From assembly GCA_000435195.1 (NCBI GenBank), contig FR880288.1:1-27715 (forward strand): a stretch of DNA of 27,715 nucleotides. The letters run 5' to 3'. The notes beneath the pieces are model-generated. The model made no database searches. It was given only the letters and a program-made list of their open reading frames with translations, and had not been told where the DNA came from. The stretch comes from Clostridium sp. CAG:169 (GTDB lineage: Bacteria; Bacillota; Clostridia; Oscillospirales; Ruminococcaceae). Of the stretch, positions 7,551 through 15,188 are shown piece by piece (the stretch's first letter is position 1; the number at the start of each line of letters is the position of its first letter). The position numbers were made by a program, and so were the translations under genes.

Positions 7551-8399
7551 TTATAAGGCGTTAGCAATATCGGCAAACTGCTGCATCGACAGCTGTTCGG
7601 CGCGCAGATTGGAGGCGACTCCAGCCCGCTCGAGCAGGTCGAGCGCCTGCTGTTTGGGGATGGCAAGTCCTGCGCTGAGGGTGTTGGGCAGGGTTTTTCT
7701 GCGCTGAGAAAAGGCTGCCTTGACCACCCGGAAAAAGTCCTCCTCCTTTTTGAGCTGCACCGGCGGCTGCTGGCGGACATCCAGGCGGATGACCGTCGAA
7801 TCGACGTCCGGCGACGGCATAAAGGAGCCGCGCGATACCTGAAACAGCACCTGCGGCTGGCTGTAATACTGCACCGCGATGGACACAGCACCCACCTCGC
7901 GGCTGCCGGGAGCCGCACAAAGGCGCTGGGCTGCTTCCTTCTGCACCATCACCGTCAGTGAAACGATTGGCAGACGAGCTTCCAGCAGGCTCATGATGAT
8001 GGGCGAGGTGATGTAGTAGGGCAGATTTGCGCAGACTGCTACCGGCATCCCGGCAAACTCCTCCCTGATCAGCTTGTGCAAATCCACCTTGAGGACATCC
8101 TCATTGACGATTTTGATGTTGTCAAATTCCGCGAGCGTTTCATCCAGGATGGGCAGCAGGCGGCTGTCGATCTCGATGCAGACCACCTTGTCCGCCCGGC
8201 GGGCAAGCTCTGCGGTCAACACACCGACGCCGGCTCCGATCTCAATCATTCCCCAGCCCGGCTGCGCATTTCCCGATTCTGCCATGCGCGGACAGACGGT
8301 AGGATTGATCAGAAAGTTTTGCCCCAGACCCTTGGAAAAGGAAAATCCGTGGCGGGTAAGCACATCCCGTATCACCGAGATGTTGGACAGGTTTTCCAT
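7551..8399 (-). CDS. rsmA: 16S rRNA A1518/A1519 N6-dimethyltransferase
   Basis: A 282-residue SAM-dependent methyltransferase (KsgA/RsmA), which dimethylates two adjacent adenosines in helix 45 of 16S rRNA late in small-subunit assembly. Motifs in order: GQNFL (26-30), the SAM-binding EIGAGVGVLT (53-62), acidic ribose-binding CIEID (74-78), and catalytic NLPYYITSP (125-133). The C-terminal helical domain is complete and the length is normal. The ATG at 8399 follows AAAGGAG. It is the last gene of the minus-strand block and may be co-transcribed with the DUF4177 gene 47 bases upstream. Confidence 0.96.
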   Translation of the reverse strand: MENLSNISVIRDVLTRHGFSFSKGLGQNFLINPTVCPRMAESGNAQPGWGMIEIGAGVGVLTAELARRADKVVCIEIDSRLLPILDETLAEFDNIKIVNEDVLKVDLHKLIREEFAGMPVAVCANLPYYITSPIIMSLLEARLPIVSLTVMVQKEAAQRLCAAPGSREVGAVSIAVQYYSQPQVLFQVSRGSFMPSPDVDSTVIRLDVRQQPPVQLKKEEDFFRVVKAAFSQRRKTLPNTLSAGLAIPKQQALDLLERAGVASNLRAEQLSMQQFADIANAL

Positions 8400-8446
8400 G
8401 AAATGCTCCTTTCAGCTTTCAAAAATCGGTCGCTCATCCGACCCGG

Positions 8447-8674
8447 TTATCTTGCAGACGGTGCGCTGCCGGCTTCCTTTTCCAGCACCACCAGAAAATT
8501 GTGCGCACCCATCACCGTCAGCTTTGGCTCGATAATCTGTTTTAACCGCCAGCCGTTGTGCGATTCTGCGCTGACCACCTGTGCAATGATTTTAAATGGG
8601 GAAAATCCCTCCGGGTTCTCCTTGTTTTCCGGTGTGCTGGGTACCTCTACAAATTTATACTCGTACTTCTGCAT
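8447..8674 (-). CDS. Small DUF4177 family protein
   Basis: A 75-residue cytosolic protein with the N-terminal YEYKFVEVP strand and a central NGWRLKQIIEP segment typical of the DUF4177 family, whose function is unknown. No signal peptide or membrane segment is visible. The ATG at 8674 is preceded by GAGGAGG at ideal spacing. It lies between cdd and rsmA on the same strand, with 45 bases of AT-rich DNA upstream that may hold a weak promoter. The call rests on the short conserved N-terminal pattern. Confidence 0.75.
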   Translation of the reverse strand: MQKYEYKFVEVPSTPENKENPEGFSPFKIIAQVVSAESHNGWRLKQIIEPKLTVMGAHNFLVVLEKEAGSAPSAR

Positions 8675-8719
8675 GAAAATTTCCTCCTCTGAATTTTTAC
8701 TTTGATTTATATTACAATA

Positions 8720-9136
8720 TCAAACACCTAAATTGGACGGACCGAAGCCCTTTGGAAGCAGCTGTGCTAAGGTGTACGCCTGATACTGCTCGGGCGACGA
8801 GGCGCAGAAAACCAAAAAGCTGCGCGGGTCGCAAAATTCCATCATCACCTGACGGCAGACGCCGCAGGGGGTGGTAATCGGCAGCAGGTCGGCGTCCTTT
8901 CTTCCACCTGCCACCGCAATGCAGACAAACTCCCGTTTTCCCTCGGAAACCGCTTTAAAAAAGGCGGTCCGCTCGGCACAGACCGTCGGCGTATAGGCGG
9001 AAGATTCGATGTTGCAGCCGGTGTAGATGGTGCCGTCCTGACACAGCAGCGCTGCACCCACCGCAAAGCCGGAATACGGGCAGTAGGCATTTTCCCTTGC
9101 CTTGAGAGCAAGCTCGATCAATCGCTTTTCATACAT
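8720..9136 (-). CDS. cdd: Cytidine deaminase
   Basis: A 138-residue zinc enzyme that deaminates cytidine and deoxycytidine to uridine and deoxyuridine in pyrimidine salvage. The zinc site is complete: Cys53-Ala-Glu55 with the catalytic Glu, and Cys91 and Cys94 in PCGVC. The substrate-contact CNIESSAY is at 41-48. The length fits the tetrameric single-domain class. I chose ATG 9136 because AAGGAGGT ends seven bases before it; a GTG nine bases upstream overlaps that ribosome site. It follows deoB by 27 bases and is the third gene of the deoD-deoB-cdd salvage operon. Confidence 0.95.
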   Translation of the reverse strand: MYEKRLIELALKARENAYCPYSGFAVGAALLCQDGTIYTGCNIESSAYTPTVCAERTAFFKAVSEGKREFVCIAVAGGRKDADLLPITTPCGVCRQVMMEFCDPRSFLVFCASSPEQYQAYTLAQLLPKGFGPSNLGV

Positions 9137-9163
9137 CGTCCACACCTCCTTCGGATGAAACTA

Positions 9164-10342
9164 TTATTTCAGCAGCTGCTGTAAAAAGGAGCTGCCCGCC
9201 TGCAATTTCCCGGGAAATGCCGGGTCAAAATATTCCCCGACGGTGGCAGCAAGGTCTGCAAAGCAGCTTCGGGTGGCTAAATCCACCCCTGCCCGAACCG
9301 ATTTTCCGCAGCACAGCAGCGGGACATACTCCCGGCTGTGGTCGGTGGATGGGGTGGACGGGTCGCAGCCGTGGTCGGCGGTGATGAACAGCAGGTCCTC
9401 CTCGCGCAGCAATCCCAACAGCTGCCCAAGCTGGCTATCAAAGCGGCTGAGCGCCTGTGCGTAACCGACCGGGTCGTTGCGGTGACCGTACAGCATATCA
9501 AATTCCACCAGGTTGACAAAGCACAAGCCCTCAAAATCGCTGTTGCACAGCTCCAGCGTCCGCTGCATCCCTTCATCGTTGGAGTGGGTGACAATCTTTT
9601 GGCTGATGCCTTTGCCGGCAAATATATCCGAGATTTTTCCCACTCCGATGGTTTGCAGACCTGTCTTTTGCAGGCAGTCGAGCAGGGTGTCCTGCGGCGG
9701 CAGCAGAGAAAAATCCCTGCGGTTTGCCGTTCGGGTAAAATGCTCGGCATCCTCACCTACAAAGGGACGGGCGATGATCCTTCCCACTGCGTCCTCACCC
9801 TGCATGATCGAGCGGGCAATCCGGCAGTATTCATACAGCTGCTCGAGCGGAATCTTCTGCTCGTGGGCTGCAATCTGAAGGACGCTGTCCGCCGAGGTGT
9901 AGACAATCAGATCGCCGGTTTGCAGATGCTGTTCCCCGTAGTCGTGGATGACCTGTGTGCCGGAGTACGGACGGTTGCACAAAACTCCTCTGCCGGTGCG
10001 CTGTGTCAGCTGCTCGATGATTCGCTGCGGAAAGCCGTCGGGATAGGTCGGCATCGGCTTTTCGGAAACCAGCCCCATCAGCTCCCAGTGTCCGGTGGTG
10101 GTGTCCTTGCCTGCCGAACGCTCTGCCATCCTTCCAAAAGCTCCGGCAGGGCTTTGGCAGGGCTGTCCGACCTGTACGCCCTGGATGTTAAACAGTCCCA
10201 GCTGCTGCATCTGCGGCACGAAAAGCTTGCCGCTGGCAAAGCACGCTGCCAGCGTATCGCTGCCCTGGTCGCCGTAATTGGCTGCATCGGGAAGCGCTCC
10301 GATCCCAAAGCTGTCCAGCACGATGATAAATACTCGTTTCAT
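9164..10342 (-). CDS. deoB: Phosphopentomutase
   Basis: A 392-residue Mn2+-dependent enzyme of the alkaline phosphatase superfamily. It interconverts (deoxy)ribose 1-phosphate, released by nucleoside phosphorylases, and the 5-phosphate. Visible motifs: VLDSFGIGALPDA (residues 8-20, metal ligand Asp10), GKDTTTGHWE (79-87, phosphothreonine region) and the C-terminal metal site with ITADHGCDPST followed by TDHSREYVP. The length is normal. It sits 27 bases after deoD and 27 before cdd, which fits its role of handling the sugar phosphate made by deoD. No deoC aldolase gene is in the window. A Noc-box-like palindrome lies near its 3' end. Confidence 0.96.
   Translation of the reverse strand: MKRVFIIVLDSFGIGALPDAANYGDQGSDTLAACFASGKLFVPQMQQLGLFNIQGVQVGQPCQSPAGAFGRMAERSAGKDTTTGHWELMGLVSEKPMPTYPDGFPQRIIEQLTQRTGRGVLCNRPYSGTQVIHDYGEQHLQTGDLIVYTSADSVLQIAAHEQKIPLEQLYEYCRIARSIMQGEDAVGRIIARPFVGEDAEHFTRTANRRDFSLLPPQDTLLDCLQKTGLQTIGVGKISDIFAGKGISQKIVTHSNDEGMQRTLELCNSDFEGLCFVNLVEFDMLYGHRNDPVGYAQALSRFDSQLGQLLGLLREEDLLFITADHGCDPSTPSTDHSREYVPLLCCGKSVRAGVDLATRSCFADLAATVGEYFDPAFPGKLQAGSSFLQQLLK
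9205..9218. other. Noc-box-like palindrome, copy 1 (in deoB)
   Basis: ATTTCCCGGGAAAT, a perfect 14-bp palindrome identical to the Bacillus subtilis nucleoid-occlusion protein Noc site. It is read in frame as TTT CCC GGG AAA (Phe-Pro-Gly-Lys). Confidence 0.65.
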
Positions 10343-10369
10343 ATTTCTGCCTCCCTTGTTCTGCGTTGG

Positions 10370-11074
10370 CTACACCAGACCCAGCGCGACCTCCATCATC
10401 TGGGTAAAGGCATTCTGGCGCACCTGTGCCGAAACTGCTTCCCCGGTAAACGGGTTGTCCGAGATGGTCAGCAGGCACAGCGCCTTTTTGCCCGCGCGGG
10501 CAGCTTCCATGTACAGTGCAGCCGACTCCATCTCGACCGCCAGCACACCCATCTTCTGCCACTGCGGCAAGCCCTGCGACTCGTCGTAGAACCAGTCGGA
10601 GGTCAGCACCGTTCCCGCCTTGTAGGAAAATCCCTTTTGCTCGCAAAGCTGCGCCGCCTGACAGGCAAGGGAAAAATCTGCTGCCGGTGCAAAGTGTCCC
10701 GGCAGATGATACTGTGCAGCATAGTTGGAGGTGGTGCAGCTGGCTGCCGCAATGACGATGTCACCGATTTTCAGCGAAGGGTCGATGGCTCCTGCCGAGC
10801 CGATGCGGATGATGGTGTCCACCCCGTAAAGACAGAACAGCTCGTGGGAGTAAATGCCCATCGACGGCATTCCCATGCCGCTGCCCTGCACCGAAACGCG
10901 CTTGCCCCGGTAGCTGCCGGTGTAACCGAGCATCCCACGCACCTGATTGTAGCAGACAGCATCCTGCAAATAGGTTTCTGCCAGCAGCTTTGCCCGCAGC
11001 GGGTCGCCCGGCATCAGTACCGTTTTGGCAATGTCCCCTTGGTTTGCATTATTGTGAGGAGTAGGAACAGACAT
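10370..11074 (-). CDS. deoD: Purine nucleoside phosphorylase, DeoD type
   Basis: A 234-residue enzyme that cleaves purine (deoxy)nucleosides with phosphate to the free base and (deoxy)ribose 1-phosphate. Motifs of the hexameric DeoD class: GDPLRA (23-28, phosphate site), GSGMGMPSMGIY (64-75), RIGSAG (90-95), VEMESAALY for ribose contacts, and the catalytic Asp in ISDNPF. The length matches the family. ATG 11074 has AGAAAGGG upstream; the in-frame extension to 11119 overlaps the -10 element. It is the first gene of the salvage operon deoD-deoB-cdd. Confidence 0.95.
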   Translation of the reverse strand: MSVPTPHNNANQGDIAKTVLMPGDPLRAKLLAETYLQDAVCYNQVRGMLGYTGSYRGKRVSVQGSGMGMPSMGIYSHELFCLYGVDTIIRIGSAGAIDPSLKIGDIVIAAASCTTSNYAAQYHLPGHFAPAADFSLACQAAQLCEQKGFSYKAGTVLTSDWFYDESQGLPQWQKMGVLAVEMESAALYMEAARAGKKALCLLTISDNPFTGEAVSAQVRQNAFTQMMEVALGLV

Positions 11075-11107
11075 AAAAACACCCTTTCTGTAATGTACTG
11101 TATCCCT

Positions 11108-11136
11108 ATTATACGCCAAAGTGCCGCAAAAGAAAA
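11108..11136 (-). promoter_or_regulatory. Predicted promoter of the deoD-deoB-cdd operon
   Basis: A perfect TATAAT (11113-11108) on the minus strand, 33 bases upstream of the deoD ATG. The hexamer 17 bases further upstream is TTTTCT (11136-11131), a weak -35, so an activator or repressor is possible. No clear operator is visible. Confidence 0.5.
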
Positions 11137-11338
11137 GCCGCTCTGCCTGATATGAGGAATGAACAAATTATAAAATTTTCTAAAAAGGTTGAAGCAGCCG
11201 TCAGGATTCGGTAAACTATTATCTATAATTCAAACTATTTTGCTTGTATCCATCTCTTTTATATAGAATTAAAAGCCAAACCAAATTTTGAGAGAGAAGA
11301 TGTCCGGCTTTTTGTTGCCGGAAAAGGAGGAAGATTGT

Positions 11339-12217
11339 ATGCAACGTATCAAATTGATGACCGACTCTGCGTCGGACCTGCCAAATGAGCTTGCACAGCA
11401 GCTTGGAATCGAAATCATTCCGTTCCCCATCGCGGTCGATGGAAAAGGCTACATGGAAGGGGTGGATTTTACCCCGCGGCAGTTTTATGACATCATGCAA
11501 AACGCCAAGGAAATCCCAACGACCTCGCAGATTCCGACCGTCACCTACTGCGAGCATTATTACAGCGCCTTTGAAAAGGGCTACACCGATGTCATCCTGG
11601 TGGGGATTTCATCGAGCGCTTCGGCAACCTTTCTGCGCGCGCAGGATGCTGTAGAGATGTTCTTTGAAAACTGCCCGCAGGCAAAGGGGAAATTTAACAT
11701 CCACATTCTGGATTCCAAGACCTTTTCGCTGGGCTACGGCTACCCGATGATGCAGGCTGCGCGGCTGGTCCGCGAAGGCAAAACGGTTGAGCAGATTCTT
11801 GCCTATCTGACCGGCTGGCTGGACCGCATCGACCTGTACATCACCGCCTTCTCCTTTGAGTTCATCAAAAAGTCGGGACGCATCAGCTGTGCTTCCAGCA
11901 TTGTCGGCGAAGCGCTGGGCATCCGACCGATCATCCGCATCCGCAAGGGAGAGATGAAAATTATCGCAAAGGTGCGCGGCAACAACGCCGTCGTACAGAA
12001 GATGGCACAGATTGCCCAGCAGCGCATTGCAGCGGATTCTCCGTTTTTGATGTTGGAAGGTACCCAACCTGGCGCCCGTGAGGAGATGGAACAGCTGATT
12101 GCCAAGAGCATCGGCAAAACCCCGGACTTTGTTTCGGATGTCGGCTGCGCAGTCGCTATCAACAGCGGTCCGAAGATGCTGGGCATCGGATTTTTGCTCA
12201 ATGAAGGAGAGGAGTAA
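11339..12217 (+). CDS. DegV family fatty-acid-binding protein
   Basis: A 292-residue DegV-fold protein. Members bind a fatty acid, and several (FakB) present it to the fatty-acid kinase FakA. Signature parts are TDSASDLP (8-15), IPTTSQIPT (about 59-67), GISSSASATF and LDSKTFSLGYG, which line the lipid pocket. ATG 11339 follows AAAAGGAGG at optimal spacing; an in-frame TTG at 11288 has none. No fatty-acid kinase gene is nearby. The dCMP deaminase gene follows 34 bases later and is probably co-transcribed. The family call is confident; participation in phospholipid synthesis is inferred. Confidence 0.92.
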   Translation: MQRIKLMTDSASDLPNELAQQLGIEIIPFPIAVDGKGYMEGVDFTPRQFYDIMQNAKEIPTTSQIPTVTYCEHYYSAFEKGYTDVILVGISSSASATFLRAQDAVEMFFENCPQAKGKFNIHILDSKTFSLGYGYPMMQAARLVREGKTVEQILAYLTGWLDRIDLYITAFSFEFIKKSGRISCASSIVGEALGIRPIIRIRKGEMKIIAKVRGNNAVVQKMAQIAQQRIAADSPFLMLEGTQPGAREEMEQLIAKSIGKTPDFVSDVGCAVAINSGPKMLGIGFLLNEGEE

Positions 12218-12251
12218 TCCTCGTTGTCAACCCTAAGGGAGGAAGAGAAAT

Positions 12252-12740
12252 ATGAAACGAGTCGATAAAATCAACTATTATCTGGATATTGCACAGACCG
12301 TAGCCGCCAGAGGCACCTGCCTGCGGCGCAACTTTGGAGCCATCATCGTCAAGAACGATGAGATCATCTCCACCGGCTATGTCGGCGCACCCAGAGGCAG
12401 ACAGAACTGCTGCGACCTGGGCTACTGCACCCGCGAAAAACTCAACGTCCCCAGAGGGGAGCGGTATGAGCTGTGCCGCTCGGTACACGCAGAAGCCAAC
12501 GCCATCATCAGCGCACCCCGCTCGGAGATGATTGGCAGCACCCTGTACCTGGTGGGTCTGGAGTACAAGGACGGCAGTTATGTCGCCAACGCCAACCCCT
12601 GTGCGATGTGCAAACGACTGATTATCAATGCCGGCATCGAAAAGGTGGTTGTGCGGGACACTGCCACCACCTACCGTTTGATCGACGTCTATGAAAGCTG
12701 GGTCAACCAGGACGCTTCGATGGAGCAGATGGGATATTAA
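12252..12740 (+). CDS. Deoxycytidylate (dCMP) deaminase / ComEB-type
   Basis: A 162-residue zinc deaminase of the dCMP deaminase family, which turns dCMP into dUMP, the precursor for thymidylate. The zinc site is HAE (79-81, catalytic Glu81) and PCAMC (Cys117, Cys120). A Cys-rich insert with CCDLGYC (53-59) matches the family's second metal or structural site. The length is typical. AGGGAGG lies before ATG 12252. It follows the DegV gene in a likely two-gene transcript closed by a strong terminator. Together with cdd upstream it gives the cell two entry points from cytosine to uracil deoxynucleotides. Confidence 0.93.
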   Translation: MKRVDKINYYLDIAQTVAARGTCLRRNFGAIIVKNDEIISTGYVGAPRGRQNCCDLGYCTREKLNVPRGERYELCRSVHAEANAIISAPRSEMIGSTLYLVGLEYKDGSYVANANPCAMCKRLIINAGIEKVVVRDTATTYRLIDVYESWVNQDASMEQMGY

Positions 12741-12747
12741 CGCTTTT

Positions 12748-12784
12748 AAAAGAGCTGCCCTTTCATTGGGCAGCTCTTTTTTTA
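12748..12784 (+). terminator. Terminator after the dCMP deaminase gene
   Basis: AAAAGAGCTGCCC (12748-12760) pairs perfectly with GGGCAGCTCTTTT (12768-12780), followed by further Ts. The A-run on the left would also allow it to work on the other strand. Confidence 0.9.
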
Positions 12785-12785
12785 G

Positions 12786-12815
12786 TTGACGCAGAGGGCT
12801 ACAGGAGTGTATAGT
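12786..12815 (+). promoter_or_regulatory. Predicted promoter of the thioredoxin-GH8-like gene
   Basis: TTGACG (12786-12791), an 18-base spacer and TATAGT (12810-12815), starting only six bases after the preceding stem. The -10 is 36 bases from the chosen ATG. Confidence 0.65.
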
Positions 12816-12850
12816 TAAGGTAACATAAAACAAAAGGAAGGATGACCCTT

Positions 12851-14260
12851 ATGACCTCTAATCGACCTTTTTGCCGTGCGCTCAGCCTGCTGTGCGTCTG
12901 CCTGGTCCTGCTGCCCGCTCTGTTGAGCACCCCGGCTGCCGCTGCTTCCAAAAAGCGCATCCAGAGCTATCACTACCCCACCAACACCCTCATCGGAGAA
13001 AAGCTGCCCTACAACCAGCTTTCCGACGAAAAAGGCAACCCTGCCCAAATTGAAATCAAGGATGGTCAGTACACCTTGATTACCTATTGGGCAAGCTGGT
13101 GTCCCGACTGCCAGCAGGAGTTTGAACACCTGCCGCAGATGCTGCCGGTCCTCAAGGAATACGGCAATGTGCAGTGGTATCTGGTCAACCGCACCGACGG
13201 TGCAGACGAAACACTTGCCAGCGCCAGCAGCTACGCCAAGAAATACGGCATGGGTCTGCCGTCGCTGTACGATACCCAGTTAAAATTCCGCTATACACTG
13301 GGCATCAACTTTATCCCCACCACCATCCTGCTCAATCCACAGGGAGAGGTGGAGCTGATGATTCCCCGCATCTTAAAATCCGCCTCCGAGGTGCGCGCAC
13401 TGCTCGATTATGCTGTCAACGCCGCTGCCAACGCCACAGCTGACTATGTAAAGAAAAATCTGATGCTTTCCGACGGCACAGTAAAAACAGCGGAAGCTTC
13501 CAAGCGCACCAGCTCTGCTGCCCAAAGCCTTTTGGCAGAGTACGCCTCCACCGCCTTTGACCGCGAGCTGCTCAACACCCAGCGCAACTGGCTTGCTGCC
13601 AACCAAACCACCGGCGATCTCGGCGATGACCTGCGGTTTTTGAAAGCCCTCTCCGCCCAAAAGGGCTATGAGGTGGATGCAATGGAGCTGGAGCAGCAGC
13701 TGATTGCCCGCTATTTCCCGGGAAATCAGCTCAGCGGCAAAGTTTCTTTGAGCGACCTAGACCCCTCGGCGCTGTCTGCCACCCACTCCCCGAAGCTGGC
13801 AGAGCAGGCGCTTTCTGTCATTGAAAAGGGCTTTATCGGCAGTGATTTTCCGCTGTACTACAATGAGTACAACGCCGACAAAAACAGCTATTCCGGTCAA
13901 ACGGTCGATATGACCCAGTCGCTGATGACCATTTACCATCTGGCACAGAGCGGCAAAGTCAAGAAATCGACCCTCCAGTGGCTCAAAAATGCGGTGGAAG
14001 GCGACGGGATCCGCGCACGCTACACCACCGATGGCAAGGTCGTCGCAAAATACAACTATGAGATGCCTGCCCTCTATGGCTTGACCGCCCTGATTGCACT
14101 GGAAACCGGAGAAAAGAGCCTGTTCACCCAATCGCTTCTGCTGATGGAAAACAGCCGCACCTTCTCTTCCTCCGACAAAAACAACGGCGCCTTCACCACA
14201 AAAAATTCCGACAAGGCGTTCGACCAGTGTATCGCACTGCTGGTATATGCCAATATGTAA
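12851..14260 (+). CDS. Secreted TlpA-like thioredoxin domain fused to GH8-like helical domain
   Basis: A 469-residue exported protein. A signal peptide (about residues 1-32, cleavage near AAAAS) precedes a TlpA/ResA-like thioredoxin domain (about 45-190) with the redox pair WCPDC (Cys84, Cys87) and the cis-proline stretch FIPTTILL (Pro156). The C-terminal half (about 215-469) is helical. The segments DFPLYYNEYN, VDMTQSLMTIYHLAQSGKV and MPALYGLTALIALETGEK resemble the toroid of GH8-like proteins. I cannot assign its catalytic acids, so glycosidase activity is unproven. ATG 12851 is preferred because GGAAGG lies nine bases before it; ATG 12842 is too close. The Cys-rich gene follows in the same transcript. 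A Noc-like palindrome lies inside. Confidence 0.75.
   Translation: MTSNRPFCRALSLLCVCLVLLPALLSTPAAAASKKRIQSYHYPTNTLIGEKLPYNQLSDEKGNPAQIEIKDGQYTLITYWASWCPDCQQEFEHLPQMLPVLKEYGNVQWYLVNRTDGADETLASASSYAKKYGMGLPSLYDTQLKFRYTLGINFIPTTILLNPQGEVELMIPRILKSASEVRALLDYAVNAAANATADYVKKNLMLSDGTVKTAEASKRTSSAAQSLLAEYASTAFDRELLNTQRNWLAANQTTGDLGDDLRFLKALSAQKGYEVDAMELEQQLIARYFPGNQLSGKVSLSDLDPSALSATHSPKLAEQALSVIEKGFIGSDFPLYYNEYNADKNSYSGQTVDMTQSLMTIYHLAQSGKVKKSTLQWLKNAVEGDGIRARYTTDGKVVAKYNYEMPALYGLTALIALETGEKSLFTQSLLLMENSRTFSSSDKNNGAFTTKNSDKAFDQCIALLVYANM
13713..13726. other. Noc-box-like palindrome, copy 2
   Basis: ATTTCCCGGGAAAT, a perfect match, inside the thioredoxin-GH8-like gene. It is read as TTC CCG GGA AAT, a different codon phase from copy 1. 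It is 4508 bases from copy 1. Confidence 0.65.
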
Positions 14261-14301
14261 GCGAACCTATATCCCCAATCATTCAACGAGGAGTGTTTTC
14301 T

Positions 14302-14655
14302 ATGATTATCGACGGCAATCCCATTGAAAAAGCTGCAATGGAGCAGTTCCACAAAGGCAACCGGCAGGAAGGACTGCACATTCAGGAGGAATTTGCCTCC
14401 CAGTTCCGCGAGGAGTACAAGGACAAGGACCACTGTCCCTGTAAAAAAGCCTGTCGTTACCACGGCAACTGCAAGGAGTGTGTTGCCATCCACCGCGCCC
14501 ATCAGGAGCACGTTCCCAACTGTATGCGCGATTTGATCAATCAAAAGCTGCGCGCTCTGTCCGAACTGACCGAGCATACGCTGGCTTATCAGATTGAGCC
14601 GCCCAAAGAAGTGCTGCGAAGCGAATTTCTGACCGACGCCGAACCACAAAAATAA
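14302..14655 (+). CDS. Small Cys/His-rich protein, putative metal binding
   Basis: A 117-residue soluble protein with no signal peptide. Six Cys lie at 45, 47, 51, 57, 60 and 74, with His at 44, 54 and 64, in a CPC-x3-C-x5-C-x2-C pattern reminiscent of short clostridial Cys-rich proteins of unknown function (DUF6485-like). The arrangement suggests a zinc or iron site. The flanks are charged and helical. ATG 14302 follows GAGGAG; the frame open upstream to 14227 overlaps the preceding gene and lacks a ribosome site. It is 41 bases downstream of the secreted thioredoxin fusion and ends at a terminator shared with the phage operon. The function is unknown. Confidence 0.8.
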   Translation: MIIDGNPIEKAAMEQFHKGNRQEGLHIQEEFASQFREEYKDKDHCPCKKACRYHGNCKECVAIHRAHQEHVPNCMRDLINQKLRALSELTEHTLAYQIEPPKEVLRSEFLTDAEPQK

Positions 14656-14660
14656 ACTGC

Positions 14661-14692
14661 AAAAAGAGGCAGACAAAAGTCTGCCTCTTTTT
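14661..14692. terminator. Bidirectional terminator at the host/phage-module junction
   Basis: AAAAAGAGGCAGAC (14661-14674), loop AAAA, GTCTGCCTCTTTTT (from 14679). The T-runs in both directions close the Cys-rich gene transcript and the long minus-strand phage operon. Confidence 0.9.
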
Positions 14693-14711
14693 ATTTTGCC
14701 TTTTTGTCTGC

Positions 14712-15188
14712 TTACAGTGCAGGAAGGATCAGATAAATATACTTTTTCCCACTTTGATTGAGCATATTCTTTTTCCCATCCGGCGTACTGCTGCCGCTTT
14801 GCAGTACGGTAAAGCCTCCGCTTGTGATGCTGACCCCTTTGCTGCATCCCTGCGGAGTCATCACCGCCGAAAAGATGTGGTTTTCTCCCAGAGTAGTGAC
14901 TGCATAATGCAGTCCTTCCCCGACCATAAACACAAACCCAAAACCAATCGGCTGTGCCACCGAAATGGTACGCTTTGTTGTCCCGTCGCCGGTGTAGCTC
15001 CCGATGAGATACCCCGGATTTTCCAACCGTTCCCTCTGCTGCTCGGTCAGATGCAACTGCGACTGGATGTGCTGCTGTATCTTCTCATCAAGCAGCCGAT
15101 TGTCCGCATTAAAATCCTCCATCTTCGGCTTATCGCTCCCGACAAACTGATTGAGTCCCAGATAATTGGTCTTGTTACTGCTGGACAT
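14712..15188 (-). CDS. Short tail fibre / receptor-binding protein
   Basis: A 158-residue protein ending the phage operon. Its N terminus contains NYLGLNQFVGSDKPKMEDFN, the pattern that opens many clostridial phage tail fibre proteins and likely docks on tail protein I. Residues 35-55 look coiled-coil, and about 60-158 are Gly/Ser/Thr-rich beta-type sequence that could form the tip. It is far shorter than typical fibres (several hundred residues). ATG 15188 follows GAGGAGGG, and it overlaps the upstream gene by 14 bases. No fibre chaperone, holin or endolysin gene follows; the next thing is the terminator. The docking motif is clear, the receptor unknown. Confidence 0.75.
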   Translation of the reverse strand: MSSSNKTNYLGLNQFVGSDKPKMEDFNADNRLLDEKIQQHIQSQLHLTEQQRERLENPGYLIGSYTGDGTTKRTISVAQPIGFGFVFMVGEGLHYAVTTLGENHIFSAVMTPQGCSKGVSITSGGFTVLQSGSSTPDGKKNMLNQSGKKYIYLILPAL

